From positions 1 through 19,890 of the forward strand of contig JAIRPU010000169.1 in NCBI GenBank assembly GCA_031256815.1: a stretch of 19,890 nt of DNA. The letters run 5' to 3'. The position numbers and the translations under genes are program-made. The notes under the pieces were generated by a model that was not told where the DNA came from, did not search any database, and saw only the letters and a list, made by a program, of their open reading frames with translations. Of this stretch, positions 7,480-14,753 are shown piece by piece. This stretch comes from Spirochaetaceae bacterium. Lineage in GTDB: Bacteria > Spirochaetota > Spirochaetia > Treponematales > Breznakiellaceae. Position 1 is the stretch's first letter. Each line of letters starts with the position of its first letter.

Positions 7480-7552
7480 CAGGCCAGGTAGGAATCGAAC
7501 CCACGACCTGCGGTTTTGGAGACCGCCGCTCTACCAATTGAGCTACTGGCCT
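7480..7552 (-). tRNA. tRNA-Trp (anticodon CCA)
   Basis: 73 nt. Acceptor AGGCCAG pairs with CTGGCCT, discriminator G; D stem GCTC/GAGC; anticodon stem GCGGT/ACCGC with loop CTCCAAA (anticodon CCA); T arm GTGGG-TTCGATT-CCTAC. The CCA end is not encoded. It is the last gene of the tRNA-Thr/rpmG transcript. In many bacteria secE and nusG follow at this point; here the cNMP-receptor promoter follows instead. Confidence 0.97.
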
Positions 7553-7573
7553 ATTATCATAGACAAAAAAATA

Positions 7574-7750
7574 TTACTTTATTTTAGTTTCTTTATGCAA
7601 TGTATGCTTGCGGTCAAACGGGCAATATTTTTTTATTTCGAGCTTCTCCTGCAGGTTTCTGCGATTTTTCACCGTAGTGTAATTTCGCCGTTTACACTCG
7701 CTGCATTGCAAGGCAATAAGTTCAACCGCCCCTTTCTTTTTTGACGCCAT
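7574..7750 (-). CDS. rpmG: 50S ribosomal protein L33
   Basis: 58 aa, the normal length for L33 of the large ribosomal subunit. The start is the ATG at 7750 (MASKKKGAVELIALQC), with AGGAG five to six nt upstream; the open frame extends further upstream through tRNA-Thr, but that part is not protein. The usual Zn ribbon would need two CxxC pairs: the first is CSEC (16-19), while the second is CPFD, so Asp replaces the fourth cysteine. It lies between tRNA-Thr and tRNA-Trp, all on the minus strand, so it is co-transcribed with them. The common bacterial order rpmG, tRNA-Trp, secE, nusG is cut after the tRNA. Confidence 0.95.
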   Translation of the reverse strand: MASKKKGAVELIALQCSECKRRNYTTVKNRRNLQEKLEIKKYCPFDRKHTLHKETKIK

Positions 7751-7825
7751 ATTAACTCCTGTAATTAAAATAATCCAACACCGGCCGCCCTGAATTTCAG
7801 GCCAAACCGTTAAAAATAAAAACTT

Positions 7826-7898
7826 AGCCCTCGAACGGAATCGAACCGTTGACCTCATCCTTACCATGGATGTGCTCTGCCAACTGAGCTACAAGGGC
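7826..7898 (-). tRNA. tRNA-Thr (anticodon GGT)
   Basis: 73 nt. Acceptor GCCCTTG pairs with CGAGGGC, discriminator T; D stem GCTC/GAGC; anticodon stem CATCC/GGATG with loop ATGGTAA (anticodon GGT); T arm AACGG-TTCGATT-CCGTT. CCA is not encoded. First gene of the tRNA-Thr/rpmG/tRNA-Trp unit. Confidence 0.97.
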
Positions 7899-7935
7899 GC
7901 TGTTTTATTCTAGCAACCTCATTATACCATGTCAA
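7899..7935 (-). promoter_or_regulatory. Promoter of the tRNA-Thr/rpmG/tRNA-Trp operon
   Basis: Minus strand: TTGACA (7935-7930), exactly 17 bp, TAGAAT (7912-7907), then 8 nt to the tRNA 5' end. A perfect TATAAT (7926-7921) also sits inside the spacer, only 3 bp from the TTGACA, so a second overlapping RNA polymerase site is possible. Confidence 0.75.
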
Positions 7936-8007
7936 CCGATTGTACGCATATCTGTTTTATACGTTTCTGCGGCTGTTCCGGTATTATTTCATTTTACAGC
8001 GGGCGCT

Positions 8008-8046
8008 CCTGCCATGTTTTTAGGCAGGCTTATTGCGCGGCAGGCT
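8008..8046 (+). promoter_or_regulatory. Small hairpin with alternative pairing upstream of pheS
   Basis: CCTGCC (8008-8013) can pair with GGCAGG at 8023-8028 or with a second copy at 8039-8044; ggcaggct is a direct repeat (8023, 8039). It lies above the likely -10 (TATAAT 8060-8065), so a DNA site is as likely as an RNA switch. Confidence 0.25.
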
Positions 8047-8079
8047 GAATTTACGATAGTATAATATAGAGGTTTAATT

Positions 8080-9639
8080 TTGGATAATATCGAAACGCTG
8101 GTAAAAAATCTTCATCCTTTGGAAATCAAAACATTACGCGCATATGCGGCAGACGCTGAGCTTTCTGTAGAAAAGATTGAAGCGGAATTGGGATTAAAAG
8201 CAGGCAATGGAAATCAGGCGCTTTCATGGCTTGCCGCGAAGGGAATTATTTGCGAAAACCGGCGTCAAAGCATTGTTTTTTATGAATTAACGGATTTAGG
8301 CCGGCATTGGCACAAAAACGGTTCTCCTGAAGAGCAAATCTATTCACTTGTAAAAGAAAAACAGGGTTTAGCCCTGCCGGAAATTGCGGCATTACTTAAA
8401 TTTGAGCAAAAAGACATGGGCAGCGCATTTGGAAATCTTTCAAAATTAGGAGCGCTTGCGTTAAATGCCGAAAAAAAAGTTGTTTTTACGGGTAATTCCG
8501 GCGCGGCAGAGTCGCATATTAACACGCTTAAGCTCATTATCGAAAAAGCAGCTGCTGCACAGTCAGGTTCCGGTATTTGCGAAAGTTCGCTTTCGGAAGC
8601 AGAAAAAAAAATTGTTTTGCAGCTGGCAAAAAAACGCGGCGCGGCGGACGCGCCTTTTCGTATTATCGAAAGGGAAACGGTTTTTTGGAATTGGACGCCA
8701 TTGCGGGATAAAATCGTAACGGCGCTGGAAAATGCGGGAATATCCGGTGAAGAAACCGGAACACTCAGCGCCGAAATGCTTGAACAAGGCTCCTGGAAAG
8801 GAAAAAAATTCCGCGCTTACAATGTAAAAGTACCGCCTTCGCGTATTCTGGCCGGCAGAACCAACGCATACGTACGCTTTCTTGAACAAACTAAGGATAA
8901 GCTTGTTGCGCTTGGGTTTGAAGAGTTTGACGGCCCCCTTGTAGAAACCGAATTTTGGAATTGCGACGCATTATTTATGCCTCAGTTTCATTCTGCAAGA
9001 GATATTCACGATGTTTACCATGTTGCCGAACCAGGCCATGCTAATGCCATAGAAGAACCCTGGCTTTCCAAAGTGGCCGCGGCGCATGAATCAGGCGGAG
9101 ACACAGGCAGCCGCGGCTGGAATTATGCTTTTGACAGAGACATGACGCGCCGCCTTATTTTACGGAGCCAGGGAACGGTTATGTCCGCAAAAACTCTGCC
9201 GCACGCAAAAATACCCGGCAAATATTTTGGTATTTTGCGTTGTTTCCGCTACGACAAGGTTGACGCGACTCATCTTTCGGATTTTTATCAAACCGAAGGT
9301 ATTGTGCTTGGAGAGAACGTTAATCTTCGCACTCTGCTTGGAATGTTGGAAATGTTTGCCGTAGAAGTCGCCGGCGCAAAAGAGATTAAATATGTTCCGG
9401 GTTATTTTCCTTTTACGGAACCTTCGGTTGAAGTTCATATAAAACATCCGCAACTTGGCTGGTTTGAGCTTGGCGGTTCCGGAATTTTTCGCCCTGAAGT
9501 AACCAAAAGTCTTGGAGTTAATGTGCCTGTCGCCGCATGGGGAATAGGCATAGACCGTATGGCGCTGATGTCGCTTGGGCTTTCAGACTTACGCGAATTG
9601 TTTAGTTACGATATAGAAGATGTCAGGCTTCGTGTCTAA
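8080..9639 (+). CDS. pheS: Phenylalanyl-tRNA synthetase alpha subunit, archaeal type
   Basis: Class II aminoacyl-tRNA synthetase alpha subunit; with PheT it charges tRNA-Phe in the cytoplasm. 519 aa, far longer than the ~330-350 aa bacterial form, and similar to the archaeal/eukaryotic form that spirochaetes are known to carry. Two winged-helix-like modules occupy about 1-80 and 85-140; the catalytic core follows from about 225. Motif 2 is CFRYDKVDATHLSDFYQTEG (388-407) and motif 3 GIGIDRMAL near 489-497, after GWFELGGSGIFRPEV (460-474). Start: TTG at 8080 with AGAGG (8068-8072) 7 nt upstream; no ATG fits. A TATAAT lies at 8060-8065, close to the start. pheT is not adjacent, and the convergent moaC ends 11 nt downstream. 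Confidence 0.95.
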   Translation: MDNIETLVKNLHPLEIKTLRAYAADAELSVEKIEAELGLKAGNGNQALSWLAAKGIICENRRQSIVFYELTDLGRHWHKNGSPEEQIYSLVKEKQGLALPEIAALLKFEQKDMGSAFGNLSKLGALALNAEKKVVFTGNSGAAESHINTLKLIIEKAAAAQSGSGICESSLSEAEKKIVLQLAKKRGAADAPFRIIERETVFWNWTPLRDKIVTALENAGISGEETGTLSAEMLEQGSWKGKKFRAYNVKVPPSRILAGRTNAYVRFLEQTKDKLVALGFEEFDGPLVETEFWNCDALFMPQFHSARDIHDVYHVAEPGHANAIEEPWLSKVAAAHESGGDTGSRGWNYAFDRDMTRRLILRSQGTVMSAKTLPHAKIPGKYFGILRCFRYDKVDATHLSDFYQTEGIVLGENVNLRTLLGMLEMFAVEVAGAKEIKYVPGYFPFTEPSVEVHIKHPQLGWFELGGSGIFRPEVTKSLGVNVPVAAWGIGIDRMALMSLGLSDLRELFSYDIEDVRLRV

Positions 9640-9650
9640 ACGGCCGTTGT

Positions 9651-10163
9651 CTAAACGCGCCGCGGCGAATTTTGCGGTCTTATATAATGGCCGCTTTTAC
9701 CACCTGATTTTTCTTCGAGTTTTATTTCAGAAAGCGTCATTCCGCGGTCAACCGCTTTGCACATATCATAAATTGTAAGCAATGCCGCGGTAACTCCGGT
9801 AAGCGCTTCCATTTCCGCGCCGGTTTTACCGGTAAGTTTGATTGTACAGCGCGCTTCAACCATTGCGCCGCTGTTCGATTCATCATTTGGAAAGCTAAAA
9901 TCGACAGCGCATTTTTCAAAAGATACAGGGTGGCATAACGGAATAATAAAAGATGTTTTTTTTGCCGCCATAATACCGGCAACACGGGCAACGCCAAGTA
10001 CATCGCCTTTTTTTGCCGTACCGGTTTTGATAATGGAAAGCGTCTGCGGCTTCATAAAAATAATTCCTGAGGCTGCTGCTTCCCGCTCTGTTATTTGTTT
10101 TTCAGAAATATCAACCATAACGGCATTGCCGGCCTCGTCAAAATGATTAAGCGCTTCTTCCAT
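9651..10163 (-). CDS. moaC: Cyclic pyranopterin monophosphate synthase (molybdenum cofactor)
   Basis: Works with MoaA to turn GTP into cyclic pyranopterin monophosphate, the first step of molybdenum cofactor synthesis. 170 aa, normal length. Family motifs: HFDEAGNAVMVDIS (7-20), KGDVLGVARVAGIMAAK (52-68), PLCHP (75-79, His78), TGAEMEALTGV (114-124, Glu117/Glu119) and IYDMCKAVDRGM (131-142, Asp133, Lys136), then KSGGKSGHY. Start ATG 10163; no clear Shine-Dalgarno, and an AT-rich TATAAA at 10179-10174 could serve as -10. No moaA, moaB, moeA or molybdoenzyme gene is in the window, so moaC stands alone, divergent from pth across 53 bp. It implies molybdoenzymes elsewhere in the genome, such as formate dehydrogenase (inference). 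Confidence 0.96.
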   Translation of the reverse strand: MEEALNHFDEAGNAVMVDISEKQITEREAAASGIIFMKPQTLSIIKTGTAKKGDVLGVARVAGIMAAKKTSFIIPLCHPVSFEKCAVDFSFPNDESNSGAMVEARCTIKLTGKTGAEMEALTGVTAALLTIYDMCKAVDRGMTLSEIKLEEKSGGKSGHYIRPQNSPRRV

Positions 10164-10181
10164 GATTTATAATTTTATAAC

Positions 10182-10216
10182 TTTACAAATAAAATAAAAA
10201 GCGCTATGCTTGCCGC
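10182..10216 (+). promoter_or_regulatory. Promoter of pth, leaderless geometry
   Basis: -35 TTTACA (10182-10187), 17-bp spacer, -10 TATGCT (10205-10210), 6 nt, ATG 10217. No Shine-Dalgarno. Confidence 0.55.
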
Positions 10217-10840
10217 ATGATTTTTTCCAGGCCGCCTGACGGCGCTCAAATATTTGCGCTTGTTTTTTTGGGAAACCCGGGCCGCCAATACGAGCAAACG
10301 CGGCATAACGCAGGCCGCCTGCTGGTGCCTTATCTTAATTATTTTTTTACATGGCAAAAAAAGTTCAAGGGAAACTTTGCAAAAATCACCCGCTTAGACG
10401 GCAGCATAAATAAAACGCTGTGTTTTCTTGAACCGGAAACTTATATGAATCTTTCCGGCGAATCGGTTGCAGGACTTGTGTGTTATTATAAAATACCGTA
10501 CGAAAATATTCTTGTTGTGCATGATGAACTGGAGCTTGAACTGGGGCAAATCTCTTTAAAGTTTGGCGGCGGCCTGGGCGGGCACAAGGGGCTTCGTTCA
10601 ATAAAAGCGTCTTTGAATAGCGCTGATTTTTGGCGGCTTCGCATAGGAATAGGAAGGCCGCCCGGCGAAAAAAACAAAACCAGTGTATCGGACTGGGTGC
10701 TTTCCTGTTTTAGTATGGAGGAATCGGTTAAACTAAAACTTGTGCTTGAACACTGCGCTGCCGCCGTGGAAAAATTTGTAACAGAGGGGCCGCAAACTCT
10801 TTTGCCCGAATGGAATAAAATTAATATTCTGGCGGCATAA
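10217..10840 (+). CDS. pth: Peptidyl-tRNA hydrolase
   Basis: Releases tRNA from peptidyl-tRNAs that drop off the ribosome. 207 aa, slightly long because of about ten extra N-terminal residues. Motifs: FLGNPGRQYEQTRHNAG (17-33; Asn20, catalytic His30), ETYMNLSG (74-81; Asn78), VVHDELELELG (100-110; Asp103), KFGGGLGGHKGLRS (115-128) and RLRIGIGRP. At the position of E. coli Asn114 (GGHNGL) this protein has Lys124. It is first in a plus-strand run with three unknown genes and fmt. Start: ATG 10217 follows a promoter that predicts a leaderless mRNA. Confidence 0.96.
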   Translation: MIFSRPPDGAQIFALVFLGNPGRQYEQTRHNAGRLLVPYLNYFFTWQKKFKGNFAKITRLDGSINKTLCFLEPETYMNLSGESVAGLVCYYKIPYENILVVHDELELELGQISLKFGGGLGGHKGLRSIKASLNSADFWRLRIGIGRPPGEKNKTSVSDWVLSCFSMEESVKLKLVLEHCAAAVEKFVTEGPQTLLPEWNKINILAA

Positions 10841-10842
10841 TT

Positions 10843-12330
10843 ATGGCAGATACAGATCTTTATTCAATGCTTTGTGAATACGCTTCTAAAACACACAGCG
10901 CGCTTGTAAATAAAGAAGTTTTTTTGGATTCAATTTCCATTTCCGCAAAGTATAAAGCGCGTAAAAACGAAGCCTGGAAGCAATGGGCAGAATCGCCGCG
11001 CGAAATTTTTCAGAGGGAAATGGATATTTTAACAATTCAAAACCTTGTAAGTCTTATAACACAAAATAAAGTTGAATATATTCATGTTGGCGCTTTTTAT
11101 ACCCAGCGCCTGCGCGAACTTTGGGCGCAGTGCGAAGAAAACGCGGAACAGCCCTTTCCGGATTCAAATATTATAAAAGATGAATTTCCGCCGGAAAAAA
11201 TAAAAACATTTGACTTTGATACGGAATTTCATTCATTGCTGAGCGATCCGCCGGAAGAAGAGCTGCCCGCTTTAAAAATTATTATGCCGGACGGCGCAGG
11301 CGATATTGTGCTTTTAAGTTCTTTTTTAAATGAACGTCTTTTGGATGCCGCTATTCAAAAACTCCGGTTTTTTTTGGTGGAAAATAATTTTAAGCCGCTG
11401 TTTTTTAATAAAATAATAGATAAGCTGCCTGAGCTTGAACGCCAAACAGACGCTACATTTAATATGATAATATTAAACCCTTCTGAGTGCAAAGTACACC
11501 TTAAACAGGCGGAAGTTTCCAATTTTTTGATATGGACAACTTTTTGCGGTTTTGTTTTAAACACATTTGGAGGCAAAACAAAAAACGAAGACAAAGAAAT
11601 TGCCGTTATTCAAAGCGCCTCCATTGTAAGATCTTTTTCGTCATTTTACCGCGAGATAGCAATAGAACATGATGAAACAATTCAGCTTAATAAAATATTT
11701 GATTTAAAAATGAATCAGGAACCTTTTATTTATACAATGAAGAATATAACTTCTTTTACAGACGAAAACGGCGTTACGATTGTAGACAGGTTTTCCCGTG
11801 AAGCAATACTAATTATAATAAAAAACAAAAGCTTTGTTGCGTCCAACTGCGAAAGTCTTCCGGACTTAATAGCATTCCACGATTCCGAAAACGAAAAATG
11901 GTTTGTATATAAAGAAAAGTTATACGAAGCTTTTGATTATTACCGTAAAACTTTTCGCGGTAAAATATATAAAGAATTAAATTACCGCTGGCATTCCATT
12001 TTAAAAGAATACTATACAGACCCCGCAATGAAAGACGATAAGCTTTTTGAAAAACTTGTTAAAGAAATTACTTTGGAAAAAAGCCCTCTGCTTGCCGCTA
12101 TGTACAGCGACGTAAAATTTATTGTTACAAAAGAAGAACTTGCAGAAAACAGCAATGGCGCAGCGCTTGCCGCCAGGTATTTTTCGGAGGGTGTTTTAAA
12201 ACCATTTCCAAAGCTTTTAAACCTTGAACGGGCATCTGTTTTAAAATCGATTCGGGCTTCAATGCCGTTTTGGTATTCGGTGCCTGTATTTGTTGGAATT
12301 TTGCGTTTTTTTAAGAGGCACTTCTATTAA
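10843..12330 (+). CDS. Conserved hypothetical protein, 495 aa
   Basis: I do not recognise a domain. The protein is mixed alpha/beta in appearance, rich in Lys, Glu and Phe, with no signal peptide. The C-terminal 25 residues (MPFWYSVPVFVGILRFFKRHFY and flanks) are hydrophobic and basic, which could be a membrane-binding tail. ATG 10843 begins 2 nt after the pth stop; no Shine-Dalgarno is visible, so translation is probably coupled to pth. Codon use and composition match the neighbouring core genes, arguing against recent transfer. Its place between pth and fmt and its size resemble lineage-specific treponeme proteins, but the function is unknown. Confidence 0.8.
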   Translation: MADTDLYSMLCEYASKTHSALVNKEVFLDSISISAKYKARKNEAWKQWAESPREIFQREMDILTIQNLVSLITQNKVEYIHVGAFYTQRLRELWAQCEENAEQPFPDSNIIKDEFPPEKIKTFDFDTEFHSLLSDPPEEELPALKIIMPDGAGDIVLLSSFLNERLLDAAIQKLRFFLVENNFKPLFFNKIIDKLPELERQTDATFNMIILNPSECKVHLKQAEVSNFLIWTTFCGFVLNTFGGKTKNEDKEIAVIQSASIVRSFSSFYREIAIEHDETIQLNKIFDLKMNQEPFIYTMKNITSFTDENGVTIVDRFSREAILIIIKNKSFVASNCESLPDLIAFHDSENEKWFVYKEKLYEAFDYYRKTFRGKIYKELNYRWHSILKEYYTDPAMKDDKLFEKLVKEITLEKSPLLAAMYSDVKFIVTKEELAENSNGAALAARYFSEGVLKPFPKLLNLERASVLKSIRASMPFWYSVPVFVGILRFFKRHFY

Positions 12331-12345
12331 ACCGATAATCCATTT
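12311..12345 (+). promoter_or_regulatory. Promoter inside the 495-aa gene end, leaderless geometry
   Basis: -35 TTAAGA (12311-12316), 17-bp spacer, -10 GATAAT (12334-12339), 6 nt, ATG 12346. It overlaps the last codons of the upstream gene. Confidence 0.45.
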
Positions 12346-13236
12346 ATGAAGCAATTTAAGATTACCGCAGCATTACTGCTCTGCACGTTGAATATATACG
12401 CCGCAGACAGCTCTACTACAGGCTATCTTGACTGGGTAGAAATGGACATTAAAGCCAATGTGCGGCTTTCGCTTGCCGGCCTTGGGCTTGCCATGCCTAC
12501 CGGACGAAAGATTGCGGAAGAACGGCTTTATTCAGCTTATTACGCGAGTATTCCGCCATTTATATATTCAATTCCTGTAGATTCATCTTCTGTGCTTGGC
12601 GATTTTGTGGAAAGAGGGGAGCTTGCGCCGGAAACCGTGGATAAACTTACATTTGACGCAAAAATCGTACCGCCTTTTATATCGCCTGATATTCAGGAAA
12701 TAAGCGCGTCGTATCAAATAAATTTAAGCGAAGTTTCTTCCGCGCTGATTAAACATAAAAACGGCGCCGATTTTCCGTATATTGTTAATCCAAAACCTGC
12801 CGCAGTCTGGACAGGCATTGTCATTATAGCCATTGAACCACTGCCTGTTCATGGGCGCAAAAATTCAGCGCTGCTTTCGCCCTGCCTGTTTCCAAAAATA
12901 TGGGATACTGAAATGAGGCTAGTATTCGATAAAAAACATACAGACCCGTCAATCTTTTTAAATTCTACAATGGTAAATTATATGGGGAGCGAACATATAT
13001 TTCAGCGTAACGCCTCCGGACTTTCGTCCGATATACAAAAAATTGTAGGTAACAAGCCATTGCGGATAATAGCGCGGGGCGTCTTTGGCATTAACCCAAC
13101 CGACCCTGTTATTGACGCCGAAGACGCGCGCGAGATACTTGCTACAGAAGCAAACCGCCGCTTGCTTCGTGAAGGCCGCGTTGTTATAATTACACAGGAA
13201 GCCGTATTAAAAACTGAATTACGCTCTTCCCATTAA
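12346..13236 (+). CDS. Secreted hypothetical protein, 296 aa
   Basis: The N-terminus is a signal peptide: basic MKQFK, hydrophobic core ITAALLLCTL, cleavage likely after NIYA (Ala19); Cys13 does not fit a normal lipobox. The mature protein has an N-terminal GYLDWVEMDIKANVRLSLAG followed by AxxxARxxA-like helices, then beta-rich segments. Near the C-terminus is VFGINPTDPVIDAEDAREIL and a NRRLLREGRVVII stretch. This layout recalls spirochaete periplasmic proteins distantly like LPP20, which is a weak resemblance. The gene follows the 495-aa gene by 15 nt and its TAA overlaps the next ATG by one base (TAATG), so it is coupled to the downstream membrane protein. Expected in the periplasm. Function unknown. 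Confidence 0.8.
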   Translation: MKQFKITAALLLCTLNIYAADSSTTGYLDWVEMDIKANVRLSLAGLGLAMPTGRKIAEERLYSAYYASIPPFIYSIPVDSSSVLGDFVERGELAPETVDKLTFDAKIVPPFISPDIQEISASYQINLSEVSSALIKHKNGADFPYIVNPKPAAVWTGIVIIAIEPLPVHGRKNSALLSPCLFPKIWDTEMRLVFDKKHTDPSIFLNSTMVNYMGSEHIFQRNASGLSSDIQKIVGNKPLRIIARGVFGINPTDPVIDAEDAREILATEANRRLLREGRVVIITQEAVLKTELRSSH

Positions 13237-13748
13237 TGATGAATAAAAACGAAATTCATTTTTATTACAACAGGGAAAAAAGGCTTGAAAAGGCGTCTCA
13301 GCGTGTGCGCGACCTTTACGAAACGCAGCCGCGCAGGCGTTTTGCGTTTTTTTCTTCGCTTACCGACACAAAGCCAAAAGCGTTTACATTTATTGCTATT
13401 GTTATAATGAGTTTGATGATTCTTTTTGTTACATATCTTGTACCGGATTCCTCCACGCGTCTTGGAAAAAATGAAATTTCAATAAGTGTTATGCGTTATA
13501 ACGATTCAAGTTTTATTGTATTAAAGAAAAAAGCGCTGCGCTCTGCAAAAACAGGCATTGTAGATGTTGTTATAACACCTAAAGGCGCAGCGCAGGAAAA
13601 CGGCAAGACGCTTGTAAAACGTCAAATCGTTTTTGACAAATCCGAAACAGAAGAGTTTCGCTGGAATGTACCGATTGATGCCCCTGAATTTGTATTTTAT
13701 CTGCAATTAGGCGATGAACAAACGGTAATTCATGCGGCTTCTCAATAG
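13236..13748 (+). CDS. Single-pass membrane hypothetical protein, 170 aa
   Basis: A basic N-terminal cytoplasmic part (1-47, with EKRLEKASQRVRDLYETQPRRR) is followed by one membrane helix (about 48-68, AFTFIAIVIMSLMILFVTYLV) and a beta-rich C-terminal domain of about 100 residues, probably periplasmic. ATG 13236 shares its A with the stop of the secreted-protein gene (TAATG); a second ATG follows at 13239. No family recognised. Its translation coupling to the secreted protein suggests that the two products work together in the envelope (inference). Confidence 0.78.
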   Translation: MMNKNEIHFYYNREKRLEKASQRVRDLYETQPRRRFAFFSSLTDTKPKAFTFIAIVIMSLMILFVTYLVPDSSTRLGKNEISISVMRYNDSSFIVLKKKALRSAKTGIVDVVITPKGAAQENGKTLVKRQIVFDKSETEEFRWNVPIDAPEFVFYLQLGDEQTVIHAASQ

Positions 13749-13772
13749 AGAATTAATAGAGAATTAAATGAT

Positions 13773-14753
13773 ATGCAAACAAAAAAAATTGTTTTTGCCG
13801 GTTCGCCGGAAATTGCCGTGCCTTCTCTTGAGGCTCTGGCGGAAGCGCAAATTTCAGGCGTTGGCTGGCGGCTTTGCGCCGTGCTTTCCAATGCCGATAC
13901 CCCAAAAGGGCGCTCCGGTATTCCAACTCCCTGCGCAGTAAAAGCCGCCGCAGAAAAAGTTTCTGCAAAACTTGAAGCTTCCGGCTTTGAACCATTGAAG
14001 CTGGTCAAAGATTTTGAGCTTGTGCCGGAAGCGGACTTGCTGGTTTGTTTTGCGTTTGGAAAAATATTTCCGGCGGAATTCATTGCGCGTTTTTCGCTCG
14101 GCGGTATAAATGTTCACCCTTCGCTTTTACCAAAATACCGTGGCGCTGCTCCGATTCAACAGGCATTACTAAACATGGAACGCGAAACCGGTTTGAGCAT
14201 ACAACGGCTCGCCGCAAAACTCGATTCCGGCGCGATTCTGGCGCAAGAGAAACTTGTGCTGGACGGAACGGAAACTTCTGCGCGGCTTTCTGCATTAATG
14301 GCGGAACTTTCCGCTAAAATCCTGCCCGAAACGGTAGTCGCAATTTGCTCCGGAACTGTAAAAGAAACAAAACAGGACGAAGCGCAGGCAACTTATTGCC
14401 GTCAATTTAAAAAAACAGACGGGCTTATAAACTGGAACAAAACGGCAAACGAAATTGACGCTCAAATTAGAGCGTTTACCCCATGGCCTCTTTCGTGGAG
14501 TTTTTGTTCAGGCAAACAGATACTAATCCTTGAAGGGCGCGCCGTGCCGGACAGCACAGCATTATCCTGTAAATCAGACGCTTCGCCTTGCGGAACGGTG
14601 CTTGGAGTTGATAAGGAACTCGGAATTATAATAAAAACAGGGGGCGGCGTTTTTATTGCGTCCAGACTGCAATGGTCAGGACGGAAAGCGCTTGACTGGA
14701 AAGAGTTTTTAAACGGCTCGCGCAGCTTTATTGGCGTAACGCTTGGAAATTAA
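13773..14753 (+). CDS. fmt: Methionyl-tRNA formyltransferase
   Basis: Formylates initiator Met-tRNA using 10-formyltetrahydrofolate. 326 aa, normal length. The N-terminal Rossmann formyl-transferase part has IVFAGSPEIAVPSLEAL (6-22) and the catalytic segment GGINVHPSLLPKYRGAAPI (110-128; Asn113, His115), then LDSGAIL (150-156; Asp151). The C-terminal tRNA-binding barrel includes FTPWPLSWSF. The ATG at 13773 lies 24 nt after the preceding gene in an AT-rich linker with a repeated agagaattaa. The stop overlaps by a few bases the stop of the convergent phosphohexomutase gene. Def (deformylase), often adjacent, is absent. Last gene of the pth-fmt run. Confidence 0.97.
   Translation: MQTKKIVFAGSPEIAVPSLEALAEAQISGVGWRLCAVLSNADTPKGRSGIPTPCAVKAAAEKVSAKLEASGFEPLKLVKDFELVPEADLLVCFAFGKIFPAEFIARFSLGGINVHPSLLPKYRGAAPIQQALLNMERETGLSIQRLAAKLDSGAILAQEKLVLDGTETSARLSALMAELSAKILPETVVAICSGTVKETKQDEAQATYCRQFKKTDGLINWNKTANEIDAQIRAFTPWPLSWSFCSGKQILILEGRAVPDSTALSCKSDASPCGTVLGVDKELGIIIKTGGGVFIASRLQWSGRKALDWKEFLNGSRSFIGVTLGN

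Noticed and set aside
7751..7867. Longer L33 starting inside tRNA-Thr
   Set aside because: The extra 39 residues are translated tRNA and spacer; ATG 7750 has AGGAG at the right distance and matches the family start.
12346..12402. Lipoprotein signal in the 296-aa protein
   Set aside because: Cys13 is preceded by LLL, not a small residue at -1, so a normal signal peptidase I site after NIYA fits better.
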